From: DASXMX01 sp036794395
GTDB lineage: Bacteria; Planctomycetota; Phycisphaerae; Tepidisphaerales; Tepidisphaeraceae
Assembly (NCBI GenBank): GCA_036794395.1
Contig: DAIRGS010000226.1
Span: forward strand, 1 to 11,867
Direction: 5' to 3'
DNA: 11,867 bases
The notes beneath the pieces were generated by a model. The model worked only from the letters and a program-made list of their open reading frames with translations. It ran no database searches and was not told the origin of the DNA. Position 1 is the stretch's first letter, and each line of letters opens with the position of its first letter. Both the position numbers and the translations under genes were made by a program. Shown one piece after another: positions 5,701 to 11,867 of the stretch.

Positions 5701-7527
5701 ACCCTCAGCACCTCTGGGACCATCGGCGAGTCCCTTAAATCCGGCACGGCCGCCTTACCGACCGGTAACTTCATCCGCGCAGACGGTAGCTCGGGCGCGC
5801 CGTTTACTTATCCGCTTTTCGAAGTCAGCAGTTTGGTGCGTGTCCTTGGAAACGTCGTAAGCATTAGCGCTTCGGGTGGAGTCGGGAACGTTTATACCGG
5901 GTTAATCTCCAATGGCGCCGGGGGCACAGATCCGGTTCCAGCACCCAATTCCACGCCTCAGCCGATCCCGGCTGGTGGTCTGCTTCAGGGCGCCGCGGGT
6001 CAGATCGGTTCGGTGAGCGGACCTATTGACGGCGCGGTAGTCGCAGCCGGATCGATCAACAGCGTACAGGCAAACGGAATCGGCTGGTCGGGTTCGGGCG
6101 CGTTTGGCGGAGTCGGTATCTTCTGTGCGAATATCATCGGCCCGGTTACTGTAAATGGCAACGACTACGGCACGATTGTCTCAACGGTCGCTCAGGTTGG
6201 GGTGACCATTAATAACGGTTCGTTTATCAACGGCACAATCGCCGATTTCGAACGATTCGACTACACGGAAACCCGTCGCGGCGTTTCCGTTATTCCGACC
6301 AGCGCCACGCCTATAACCCGTCCCCAACTCGATATCGGCGGGATTACCGTCAAGGGAAATGGCGGAATCCTCGGTTCGCAAGTGCTTGGCAATCACGTTG
6401 GTCCGGTGACAGTGGCCCCGACCGGATTCGGAATTTTCGATACCCTTTTCGCGGTCCTGGGCGATGGCACATTCCTCGGTATCACCGGGGGCGGATACGG
6501 TGTTCGAGATGTGTTTGTTGCCGGTGGCGCCTCAGTGGGGGCTCTTAGCGCAACCGGGGATGGCTCAAGTCTGCCGATTACTAATTTCCCATCGAATGTC
6601 CGCAACAGCGAGCAAGGCCTCGGGTTCTCACCCATCACGGGTCAACTCCTCAGCCCCGCGAACGATCTGGACACCTACCTTGGTACGTCTCTCGCAACGC
6701 CCATCTTGAATGGCTCCACTGAATCCGGCGTCATCGAAGATACCGTGATTATCGGGTCCCGCGATGTAGGAAGCGTTAATGCCTGGGCGATTCGGGGTCG
6801 GTCCATCCTGGGAAATGCGGCATTCTTCCCAATAGCGACTGTAACGGTCATCAACATCGCCAACACGGTCAATCAGATGAACGTTCGCGGGCCTGTTAGT
6901 GGATTCTTCGTGACCACCGGCAGGACCGGCAAGTTCAACTTTGGCGGAGACGTTGGTGGTTTTGTACTGTCGGTTGCCGGGCCTATCGGAAACCTCGTAT
7001 TCAATTCCAGCCTGCTCGATTCGTCTTCCATTTCCGCCCAGGGAAATAGCGGAAAGATCGCATCCATTTTGATACACGGGAATTTCAGCGGTTCCATCAA
7101 TGCCTTCAGAAGTATTGGCAAAATCACCATTGAGGGCAGCATAATCGGCACCATTACGGCCGCCACGCTTGGTACTTTGAAGCTCACCGGCGGCATCGGA
7201 AATGGAACACTTTCTATTACCGGAAATGTTGGCACGATACAGACCGTCGGCGATCTGGGCGTGCCCGGAAACACCCTCACGGTTAACGGAACGCTCGGCA
7301 AGCTTCAGGTTGGTGGCAACCTCAATACGTCCGTATCGGTGGCGGGGAACCTGACGAACCTGCTCGTGGCAGGCAGCATCCTGAGTGCTGCAAACGTGAC
7401 AGTGGCAAACACCATTACACTGATGAAAATCGGCCGCGATGTAGAGGCTGGAGCGGTCATTTCGGCGCATATTATCAAGAAGAAGTTGATTGGCGGGCAG
7501 TTGCTGGGCACTATTACCACAGCGTGA
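2737..7527 (+). CDS. Giant repetitive beta-structured surface protein with LEPR-XLL-like N-terminus
   Basis: A 1596-residue protein, probably exported and cell-surface or envelope-associated. The first 24 residues are strongly basic. E26-A-L-E-S-R-T-Y-F34 then resembles the planctomycete LEPR-XLL N-terminal signature (F-x-x-LEPR-x-LL). No classical hydrophobic signal peptide is visible. Residues about 395-518 look like a bacterial pre-peptidase C-terminal (PPC) beta-sandwich, with the D-x-Y-x-V-P-L-x-A-G-Q pattern, a central L-x-x-F/D-S-x-x-x-L-I-A-x-D strand and G-V-Y-Y-F-A-V-T-G near its end. Residues about 769-843 form a distinct module opening CRYIHV and containing TDDSGAVVSL. About 842-921 is a Gly/Thr/Pro/Ala linker. 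Most of the rest is short Gly-Asn-rich strands of the type GNVGTIxxxGxIxG, as in parallel beta-helices, densest after residue 1390. Only two cysteines are apparent. The C-terminus (IGGQLLGTITTA) has no PEP-CTERM, LPXTG or evident autotransporter barrel. Its function is unknown; an adhesin or surface-layer role is inference. Confidence 0.92.
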   Translation: MARRRPTARGKSSRRKTLQTRRYFTEALESRTYFVVLHEGDVFEFFADNNQMERVVVQGNSGSTTLELIGSHSSSLTGLFPGQAPNLTSMDGVIVAGPDRGQVGAGLPPAAFQGNGGTGNNTNAPVFTDDIYAIFVSKSDSSTRIAIAGTPLLSQPNRPMQPFTGNVPLLIAPNTGGAAITVSTANSGTAILGARAFPQTITGNGGGTNANFPTNEPVFGPSSFPAGTFPTLPSNQTSISAGLTVAQGNNLGEFLFGGTIMGDVNIHGSVGLFYAGWIVTGNAVGNGGANNGAAVNFSVDGDVQNLLTNSSIGTNTDSANFGNPVYTSGFNMHVGGKVGTIRSLDSIVGTIDVIHDPNAPGLAGTVYQEVNRRAGSWDNAIFAGDPILTNDTFLGAQFLTGIDNGGDVAVSGQIEGLSLTDNNSVDYYAVPLLAGQTVTTRLQNNFIGGLNLGVFDSEQRLIATDYSAIDSTTFAGANFQFTAKLPGVYYFAVTGSINNTFAAGFTPLLGTLPYTLLISGVGDLGIGGIVAANNILDTGLATTSSTGNNAGIHLAHGDLGAVYAGGNIVSNDGGLLGTVFGVGFGLTNAFSVVVDSGNLRDVEGGSIGNGVTPAATSTTGGFSQSTGVGFSSPPSGLVPNGSVGMLRATSTSNASGQGGTGVLLWNIFGLTSTTGAGQLVNPFGSQIAIAGDYQMVDAANFFEGELVANGNIGTIRANNMGSNTPSYFQVNAANDKTKHGTIDLIDVTTNLGLLGAGGPAIITGPGGNCRYIHVPSTGTVFRDFQFGGSQPEGTIYQPGETAVITDDSGAVVSLTPQSALDSLTVITYPVRGSGGAAIVQVQVSGTTGAGTGEGVNVTTSGDATGTAEIGSILVNGTGTAVGAGAAAPAAGGTTGTTAPGSPGGAPVTGPATATTKFTLPTLPGAPALATPATNALDINLSGSATLDVYEITGPVTGTGLTAGVGRVTSISNSTPKSEIVNVHLNSLGTLSTSGTIGESLKSGTAALPTGNFIRADGSSGAPFTYPLFEVSSLVRVLGNVVSISASGGVGNVYTGLISNGAGGTDPVPAPNSTPQPIPAGGLLQGAAGQIGSVSGPIDGAVVAAGSINSVQANGIGWSGSGAFGGVGIFCANIIGPVTVNGNDYGTIVSTVAQVGVTINNGSFINGTIADFERFDYTETRRGVSVIPTSATPITRPQLDIGGITVKGNGGILGSQVLGNHVGPVTVAPTGFGIFDTLFAVLGDGTFLGITGGGYGVRDVFVAGGASVGALSATGDGSSLPITNFPSNVRNSEQGLGFSPITGQLLSPANDLDTYLGTSLATPILNGSTESGVIEDTVIIGSRDVGSVNAWAIRGRSILGNAAFFPIATVTVINIANTVNQMNVRGPVSGFFVTTGRTGKFNFGGDVGGFVLSVAGPIGNLVFNSSLLDSSSISAQGNSGKIASILIHGNFSGSINAFRSIGKITIEGSIIGTITAATLGTLKLTGGIGNGTLSITGNVGTIQTVGDLGVPGNTLTVNGTLGKLQVGGNLNTSVSVAGNLTNLLVAGSILSAANVTVANTITLMKIGRDVEAGAVISAHIIKKKLIGGQLLGTITTA

Positions 7528-7532
7528 TCCGT

Positions 7533-7556
7533 CGGCGGTTGTCTATTTGCCCGCCG
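7533..7556. repeat. Small inverted repeat in the gap before the secreted-protein gene
   Basis: CGGCGG (7533-7538) and CCGCCG (7551-7556) are perfectly complementary around a 12-nt loop, just after the giant gene's stop. The stem is short and has no T tract. It may be chance, or a weak pause or attenuation site between co-transcribed genes. The gap between the two genes is only 58 bp, which suits one transcript. Confidence 0.2.
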
Positions 7557-7585
7557 CCCGGCACGCGTGCTCGTGCTGGGGATAT

Positions 7586-8956
7586 ATGCGTCGTCTCGTC
7601 GCGGTCGAACTCATTATCGTTTTTCTCGCCATGGCGGCGCCGCTCGCCATGGCGCAGTCCACCCGCCCCGCCCCACCCACATCGGCGCCCAGCACTCAAT
7701 CCACGGACATCGCCGCGCCGACTTCACGTCCGGTGACCTCGGCCGAAGTGGCCGAGCTATTCAAACAGTTGTCCAGCCCCGACTGGCGTCAACGGCGAAC
7801 GGCACGTGAAGCCCTGGTCCGTCTGGGGGAAGAGGCCCGCGACTCGATCTCGAGCCTGATCCCCACCGCGCCGGACGAAGAATCCAAACACCAGGCCCAG
7901 GAAGCCCTTGCCCAGATCGACACAAACCGCGTGCTTGGGCCCTCGTACATCACTGCTCATTTCAAAAATGCGCATCCGAGGGAGGTGTTTGCTGAACTTT
8001 CCCGCCAGTGCCACGCCCCGCTGCTGACCACGCCGGACAACCTTTGGGTTCAAGGCAATTTTCCCGTGCTTACGCTCGACATTGATCACCAGCCGTTCTG
8101 GGAAGTCATGCCGAAGATTTGCCAGCAGTTTAACGTCGATTTGCGGCCAGATCAGACAAGCCTTCGGCTGATGCGAACGGGCGGCAATCTCCTCCTGGGC
8201 CTTTCGCACGTCGATGGACCCTTCCTGGTCGTTGCCGATCGAATCGTTTACACGCGAACGCGAAACCTGGGTGCAAAACAAAACCAGCAGTCGAATTTCA
8301 ACATCACCTTCACGATATACCCCGAACCCAAAATCACCCTGCTTCGAGGATTAACCACGACTCGACTAATCGAAGTCGTGGATGATCACGGAAATTCGCT
8401 GGTCCCCGCTGTTTCGTCGCCCAGTTCCGGAAGTACGTTTGGCGGGTCAGGGGCGGCGCAACTCTACGCGACGCTTAAATATCCTGATCGCAATCCCGGC
8501 ACCAAAATCACCCGTTTCAGGGCGACTGCCTCGTTCATGGTCCAGACAAAGGTCCAGGAAATTCAGATCCCCGACATGCTTAAAATGAAAGACTATCCGG
8601 TCTCCGTTGCGGGGCTTCAAATCGTTTTCAAGGAACTGCATCAGAAGGATGGCGGCTACGAACTCAAGCTTTCAATTGCGCCGACGCAGCCGAACTCGCC
8701 CAACTTTCAGAACATCTATGAGCAGGTCCAAAGCAATCTTCAGCTGCTCGATCACAATGGCAATCCGCTCCCCCACCGCGGAATCGCCACCAGCCCAATC
8801 GCGGGCCGCCCGTTGGGAGTCGACATCAGCCTTCAGTTTGGGATCTCGCCGTTCCCCGGCCGGCCCGAAAAACTGATGTGGAACGTGCCGATCGAAGCGA
8901 AGCAAATCAGCGTGCCGATCAATTTCACCGACGTCCCACTGTTCGATACGAATTAG
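7586..8956 (+). CDS. Secreted protein with HEAT-like and STN-like segments, unknown function
   Basis: A 456-residue exported protein. Residues 1-23 form a signal peptide: RR near the start, a hydrophobic core LVAVELIIVFLAMAAPL, and an AMA site with cleavage after A23. A Pro/Ser/Thr linker (24-50) leads to a helical HEAT-like pair at about 53-112 (SSPDWRQRRTAREALVRLG and a second helix pair). Residues about 122-197 resemble the secretin/TonB short N-terminal (STN) fold: A-H-P-R-E-V-F-A-E-L, then V-L-T-L-D-I-D-H-Q-P-F-W-E-V and a closing LRPDQTSLRLM strand. The C-terminal half is beta-rich and contains TIYPEPKITLLRG, a pattern I associate with planctomycete hypothetical proteins. The frame opens upstream at 7490, inside the giant gene, but the ATG at 7586 begins exactly at the signal peptide, so I chose it. 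GGGGA at 7578-7582 is too close to be a good ribosome-binding site. It lies 58 bp after the giant gene, so co-transcription is likely. A role in envelope assembly is only inference. Confidence 0.88.
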   Translation: MRRLVAVELIIVFLAMAAPLAMAQSTRPAPPTSAPSTQSTDIAAPTSRPVTSAEVAELFKQLSSPDWRQRRTAREALVRLGEEARDSISSLIPTAPDEESKHQAQEALAQIDTNRVLGPSYITAHFKNAHPREVFAELSRQCHAPLLTTPDNLWVQGNFPVLTLDIDHQPFWEVMPKICQQFNVDLRPDQTSLRLMRTGGNLLLGLSHVDGPFLVVADRIVYTRTRNLGAKQNQQSNFNITFTIYPEPKITLLRGLTTTRLIEVVDDHGNSLVPAVSSPSSGSTFGGSGAAQLYATLKYPDRNPGTKITRFRATASFMVQTKVQEIQIPDMLKMKDYPVSVAGLQIVFKELHQKDGGYELKLSIAPTQPNSPNFQNIYEQVQSNLQLLDHNGNPLPHRGIATSPIAGRPLGVDISLQFGISPFPGRPEKLMWNVPIEAKQISVPINFTDVPLFDTN

Positions 8957-8974
8957 CCCAGAAAATTCATGTCT

Positions 8975-9120
8975 CACCACGGAGGCACGGAGAACACGGA
9001 GAAATGCGAGCAGAGTCCATCTGTAAGCTGCGCAACCTGCATCGAATCGGAGTGACCGTAGTTCATGTGTAACTAATTCTGTGATCTGGTCTTCTCCGTG
9101 CCCTCCGTGCCTCCGTGGTG
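8975..9120. repeat. Inverted pair of a 29-bp intergenic repeat
   Basis: Arm 1 (8975-9003, starting CACCACGGAGGCACGGAG) and arm 2 (9092-9120, its reverse complement) match at 27 of 29 positions and enclose 88 bp. The pair fills most of the 215-bp gap between the convergent genes ending at 8956 and 9172; I see no gene in that gap. A transcript from either side could fold into a long stem, so it may act as a two-way transcript end or 3'-end stabiliser, although no T tract is present. It may also be a non-autonomous dispersed element. Diverged copies are at 27-68 and 146-228. Confidence 0.85.
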
Positions 9121-9171
9121 AATAATCCGGGTTAGGCCAGGTTCTGCTTCGCTGAATCCTCAATATCTGAC

Positions 9172-9699
9172 TCAGTTGCTCAAACGCATTTTCTTTACAA
9201 CCTGGGCCACCGTCTTGCGATCCATTTTTGCGGGGTTTGCGTTCACGCTCCTGGCAAGCAGGGAAGGACATAACAAGAGCGTCAATGGATCAGGCGTTTC
9301 GCCCACTTCATTGCGAAGCGAGTCGGCCAGCATCTTAAGCTGTTTCATCTCAGTCGGCTTGAGGTTCATTTCTTTCAACATCTCACGTGTAAGCTTCCCC
9401 GCATGATTCAGTGCGGTTGGGGCAACAACCTTCTTCTGCTCGCGGCGGCTCATCAACACCAGCGCGGTCAACACAACTCCCCCGCCGACCGCCAGCAAAA
9501 TCACCGGCCTCGAGTTTATTTCATGGCGTTCGCCCACGCTGTCCTGAATGCTCTTAAACACTTCGCTCTGCGTTGGCCCCGCCCGTACCGAAATGGGCAA
9601 AGCCAGTACCCACGCCATTGCGCACAAGATCCAGTGCCGACGGCCAATCCTCCACATCGCCCCGCCTTTCTGTCGATCCGTGACGTATTTTCTGTTCAT
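9172..9699 (-). CDS. Small membrane protein with signal sequence and internal TM segment, unknown function
   Basis: A 175-residue protein I do not recognise. A hydrophobic segment at residues 23-37 ending V38-R-A40 looks like a signal peptide with an unusually long, basic n-region. If translation began at M15 (ATG at 9657) it would be a standard signal peptide. A second hydrophobic helix at 65-83 (PVILLAVGGGVVLTALVLM) is followed by RREQKK, which should keep the C-terminal 90 residues in the cytoplasm. That tail is helical (KLTREMLKEMNLKPTEMKQLKMLADSL in part) and contains DPLTLLLCPSLL near residues 137-148. The ATG overlaps the upstream HEAT gene's stop as ATGA (9699-9696), and AGAAGG lies at a good distance before it, so the start at 9699 and translational coupling are well supported. 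The single-pass topology suggests an anchor for a cytoplasmic partner, perhaps the HEAT protein; that is inference. Confidence 0.85.
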   Translation of the reverse strand: MNRKYVTDRQKGGAMWRIGRRHWILCAMAWVLALPISVRAGPTQSEVFKSIQDSVGERHEINSRPVILLAVGGGVVLTALVLMSRREQKKVVAPTALNHAGKLTREMLKEMNLKPTEMKQLKMLADSLRNEVGETPDPLTLLLCPSLLARSVNANPAKMDRKTVAQVVKKMRLSN

Positions 9700-11750
9700 C
9701 CGGCCGCCTTCTTCTGTTCTTTCAATAGCTCCGCGACAGTCTTCAATACCCCCAGTGCATAGCGTCGAACCTTCACGTTGTCGTCGCTCTTGGCGAGCCG
9801 GCCCACTTCGTTGACCAGTTGCCACCATCCGATCTGCCTCAATACCCAAAGCGCCGAAATGCGATGCTCGGCCCGTGAATCGCGCAGCATGTCGATGAGC
9901 TGCTTTCCGGCCGTCGAAACCTTCATTCGACAAAGCGCCTTTACTGCATTGGCGCGCTCGCGCCCGTTAGCCGCCAGCGCGCGCTCGGCAAGAATCGCAA
10001 TGACGCGCTGGTCCCCGCGCGATTCCAGCACCTCTATGGCGTTTGCCCGCACGCGTGCATCGGTGTCGTTGATCAAGCGGTCGATCAATATGTCGGTATG
10101 CGATCCCGGGACCTCGCCCAGTACAGTGGTTGCCTTGCTCCGCACGCGCGCGCTGGTATCGGCACACAATTGCACAAGGACATGCTGCAATCCCTCAGCC
10201 ACGCCGAGCTCCTGGGCGATCTGCATTGCCTTGATCCGTTGCTCGGCCGGTCCCGACACCGCCCGTCGTTGCAGCCGCTGCGCCGTGTCCGGCAACAGCT
10301 TAAGCATCGCCCGCCCCGCCTGCTGCCGCGTTGCTTTGTCGAGCTTGTCAAACCGCTGCCAGAATTGCTCGAAGCCCGCTTGGCCGATGGCCCGCCCCAC
10401 CACGTTTCGTACCGATGCCGGCGCACCGGCCATCAGCTTGAGAAGCATATTCTCATAATCTGCCGGCTTTCGACGCACAATTTCCCGGGCCGCCATTCTT
10501 ACGATGCGTTCGTCGGCGTCGGTTAACAGCGATCGCAGAAGTCGGATCGACGCTCCTTGCTTGCGCCGCATCGCGATCCGCAGCAGTCGTAGCCGTGCGT
10601 CCAAAGACTGCTCTGGCGCACTTTCGGCTGCCTTGTTCGCATGATCCAGTAGAACCGCCAATCGCTCATCTTGCTCAACGTCGTGTATTCCGCCCGCCGC
10701 CAGCCATTCGCCAATCCGCGCCCCTTCCGGGGCATTACGCCTTTCCAAGTCGCGCGTCAGCTCTGGAATCCCCCACCACACACCGCGGCTCACCTGCCCG
10801 ACGCACGTATGAAGCTGATTGTCCTTCAACCAGTGCGTTTTGCGCAGCAATGCGTCAAGCACCGGGGCTTCATCGATGTGCGAAAAGACCGATCCAAAAT
10901 GCGCCCTCAGATGCCCGCGCGAGGCCACCAGAAGAAACGCCTCCACATGCTCGCTGTTGGGCGGCTGCTGCAATCGCCGGATCATCGCGCTCTGTCCGCC
11001 ATGCCGGGCCGTCTGCATGATCGCCAGCGTTTTGCTTCCGGGCCAATCCGCCAGCAACAACGCCGCCCGCAATAAATCCGGCCCATGTTTTCCGCGATGC
11101 AGGTTAATCGCCCGCGCCACCGCCGCCTCAATCTCCGGACGCTGCGCGATTAATTCCCGATATGTTTCATCCGCGCCAGGAGTCGCAAGGACGGTTTCTT
11201 CGGCTGATAACTCTGGTGGTGTCGTATTCCCGTCCTCACGTCTCGCAGACTCCGAGTCTTCGATGCGCTCGCCATCTCCCCCTCCCCCCCTCGCTCCCTC
11301 TCCCCCTCCTACTGTTCCCTTCTGCAATCGTCGTGTTTCCGTGGCAACCCAGCGCGCCAGCGCCACAAGCCCTTCACAACCGGCTTTTGAAAACGAATCA
11401 TCCGAGTCGTGCAGATTCTCAGTCAGCACGTATGCCAGCTTCCCCTGTCGTCCAATTGCGATCAGCCTCATTGCCGCCAGACGCTGGGGGGCGTCCCCAC
11501 CCCGTCCGCACTCGGCCAGAACTCGATGAAACGTCCCGAGGTTGGCCAGAATCTGAGCCTGCAATGACTCCGGCAGCGCGTCATTCGCCGCCAGCGCCCC
11601 CCGCAGGCCGCGTGATGTCTTTCGCCTCAGCAGGGCGTCCAGAGCGGTTCGCTGCTCAGACTCGTTCCCAAGGCGCAGTGCCTGAAGCAGCAGCTCATCT
11701 GCCGCTTCGTTTTTGGTTTGCACGAGCGCATGAAGAAGGCGGTCCAGCAT
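9696..11750 (-). CDS. HEAT-repeat protein, unknown function
   Basis: A 684-residue protein built mainly of helical HEAT-type repeats and lacking a signal peptide or membrane segment, so probably a cytoplasmic scaffold. The repeats are clearest at the C-terminal half (about 400-675), for example DTSARVRSKATTVLGEV, DTDARVRANAIEVLESRG and DNVKVRRYALGVLK, with the usual D-x-x-x-R-V-R turn. The N-terminal 130 residues are also helical-repeat-like (NESEQRTALDALLRRK). Residues about 143-190 are a Gly/Glu/Arg-rich disordered stretch encoded by a polypurine/polypyrimidine tract, looking like an insert into an otherwise folded array. The start is bounded because an in-frame TAG directly precedes the ATG. 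There is no Shine-Dalgarno; GATAAC lies 8 nt upstream and may be a -10 for a leaderless transcript. The gene ends in an ATGA overlap with the 175-residue membrane protein, so the two form an operon. HEAT repeats bind proteins; the partner is unknown. Confidence 0.9.
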   Translation of the reverse strand: MLDRLLHALVQTKNEAADELLLQALRLGNESEQRTALDALLRRKTSRGLRGALAANDALPESLQAQILANLGTFHRVLAECGRGGDAPQRLAAMRLIAIGRQGKLAYVLTENLHDSDDSFSKAGCEGLVALARWVATETRRLQKGTVGGGEGARGGGGDGERIEDSESARREDGNTTPPELSAEETVLATPGADETYRELIAQRPEIEAAVARAINLHRGKHGPDLLRAALLLADWPGSKTLAIMQTARHGGQSAMIRRLQQPPNSEHVEAFLLVASRGHLRAHFGSVFSHIDEAPVLDALLRKTHWLKDNQLHTCVGQVSRGVWWGIPELTRDLERRNAPEGARIGEWLAAGGIHDVEQDERLAVLLDHANKAAESAPEQSLDARLRLLRIAMRRKQGASIRLLRSLLTDADERIVRMAAREIVRRKPADYENMLLKLMAGAPASVRNVVGRAIGQAGFEQFWQRFDKLDKATRQQAGRAMLKLLPDTAQRLQRRAVSGPAEQRIKAMQIAQELGVAEGLQHVLVQLCADTSARVRSKATTVLGEVPGSHTDILIDRLINDTDARVRANAIEVLESRGDQRVIAILAERALAANGRERANAVKALCRMKVSTAGKQLIDMLRDSRAEHRISALWVLRQIGWWQLVNEVGRLAKSDDNVKVRRYALGVLKTVAELLKEQKKAAG
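9697..9713 (-). promoter_or_regulatory. ATGA overlap with ribosome-binding site
   Basis: On the minus strand AGAAGG lies six nucleotides before the ATG at 9699, and that ATG shares bases with the TGA stop of the HEAT gene. Ribosomes finishing the HEAT gene can restart directly. This suggests linked amounts of the two proteins. Confidence 0.65.
11275..11310. repeat. Low-complexity polypyrimidine tract inside HEAT gene
   Basis: Thirty-six bases contain only C and T on the plus strand apart from one G at 11293. In the HEAT gene this encodes a Gly-rich run with scattered Glu, Ala, Arg and Asp. Such tracts can form triplex DNA and slip in replication. A slip in multiples other than three would break the gene. 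Confidence 0.6.
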
Positions 11751-11758
11751 CTATCGAG

Positions 11759-11764
11759 GTTATC
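11759..11764 (-). promoter_or_regulatory. -10-like GATAAC before HEAT gene; candidate leaderless start
   Basis: On the minus strand GATAAC ends 8 nt before the ATG at 11750, and the intervening CTCGATAG has no Shine-Dalgarno. The layout parallels TACAAT before the glycosyltransferase gene. No clear -35 is seen. If an upstream gene really ends at 11760, the HEAT gene would instead be translated by coupling. Confidence 0.22.
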
Positions 11765-11867
11765 GGACGCTGACGGCCCGTCCCTTGAAGCAATCAGCCA
11801 GATCCCGTGGAAGGGTCCGTGACACTTTAGGCGAGCCTCTTCTCCCTCCACCGGTACGCCGGGGGAG
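11760..11867 (-). CDS. Possible C-terminal end of an upstream gene (partial)
   Basis: An open frame enters at the window's right edge and stops at TAA (11762-11760), 9 nt before the HEAT gene's ATG, which is typical operon spacing. The last 22 residues (KVSRTLPRDLADC and on, ending GRAVSVR) look protein-like. The first eleven or so are dominated by Arg and Gly and coincide with a palindromic repeat at 11846-11867, which argues for non-coding DNA there. Thirty-five codons are too few to name a family. The alternative is an intergenic region. Confidence 0.3.
   Translation of the reverse strand, partial: LPRRTGGGRRGSPKVSRTLPRDLADCFKGRAVSVR
11846..11867. repeat. Palindromic intergenic-type repeat cut by the window edge
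   Basis: CTCC-a-CCGG (11846-11854), loop TACG (11855-11858) and CCGG-g-GGAG (11859-11867) form a hairpin of 4 + 4 base pairs with one internal mismatch. The outer end of the stem runs past the edge of the window. Elements of this shape are usually intergenic, so it bears on whether the gene proposed at 11760-11867 is real. Confidence 0.5.

Noticed and set aside
6628..7470. Minus-strand frame of 280 codons inside the giant gene
   Set aside because: It lies antisense to the clear GNVGTI-type repeats near the C-terminus; no start signal and no domain are visible.
7490..7585. Upstream ATG at 7490 for the secreted protein
   Set aside because: It overlaps the end of the giant gene and would place 32 residues before a textbook signal peptide, abolishing it.
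8672..9271. Minus-strand frame of 199 codons across the convergent gap
   Set aside because: It is antisense to the C-terminus of the secreted protein and translates the inverted 29-bp repeats; no ribosome-binding site or family.

Overview
The window looks like chromosomal DNA of a GC-rich planctomycete, plausibly from or near Phycisphaerae. The evidence is the combination of a TPR/SPINDLY-type glycosyltransferase, a 1596-residue Gly/Asn/Thr-rich surface-type protein whose N-terminus resembles the planctomycete LEPR-XLL signature, two HEAT-repeat proteins, and degenerate intergenic repeats of the CACCACGGAGGCACGGAG kind. This is inference from protein style. There is no rRNA, tRNA or other marker gene, and no phage, IS transposase or CRISPR array.

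Layout. Positions 1-518 hold no convincing gene. They contain a cluster of degenerate intergenic repeats (one split by about 57 bp), eight exact or near copies of the octamer GTGTCGCA in two opposed groups around an AT-rich island, and a heptamer tandem repeat just before the first gene. Three plus-strand genes follow: a TPR + GT41 (O-GlcNAc transferase/SPINDLY-like) enzyme (519-2417), a giant repetitive beta-structured protein (2737-7527), and a secreted protein with a HEAT-like segment and a secretin-STN-like segment (7586-8956). A convergent intergenic region (8957-9171) carries a 29-bp repeat as an inverted pair. Two translationally coupled minus-strand genes close the window: a 684-residue HEAT-repeat protein (11750-9696) and a 175-residue protein with a signal sequence and a second membrane segment (9699-9172). 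The right edge holds either the last codons of a further upstream gene or a palindromic intergenic repeat.

How the genes may work together. The most suggestive arrangement is a GT41-family glycosyltransferase directly upstream of a very large Asn/Ser/Thr-rich exported protein and a signal-peptide-bearing partner. In HMW1-type systems a GT41 enzyme (HMW1C) is encoded beside the large beta-helical adhesin that it glycosylates in the cytoplasm. Whether that holds here is inference. The minus-strand pair looks like one operon whose function I do not recognise.

Start signals differ between genes. The giant gene and the 175-residue gene have good Shine-Dalgarno sequences. The glycosyltransferase and the HEAT-repeat gene lack one and instead have a -10-like hexamer 8-10 nt before the ATG, as expected for leaderless transcripts.
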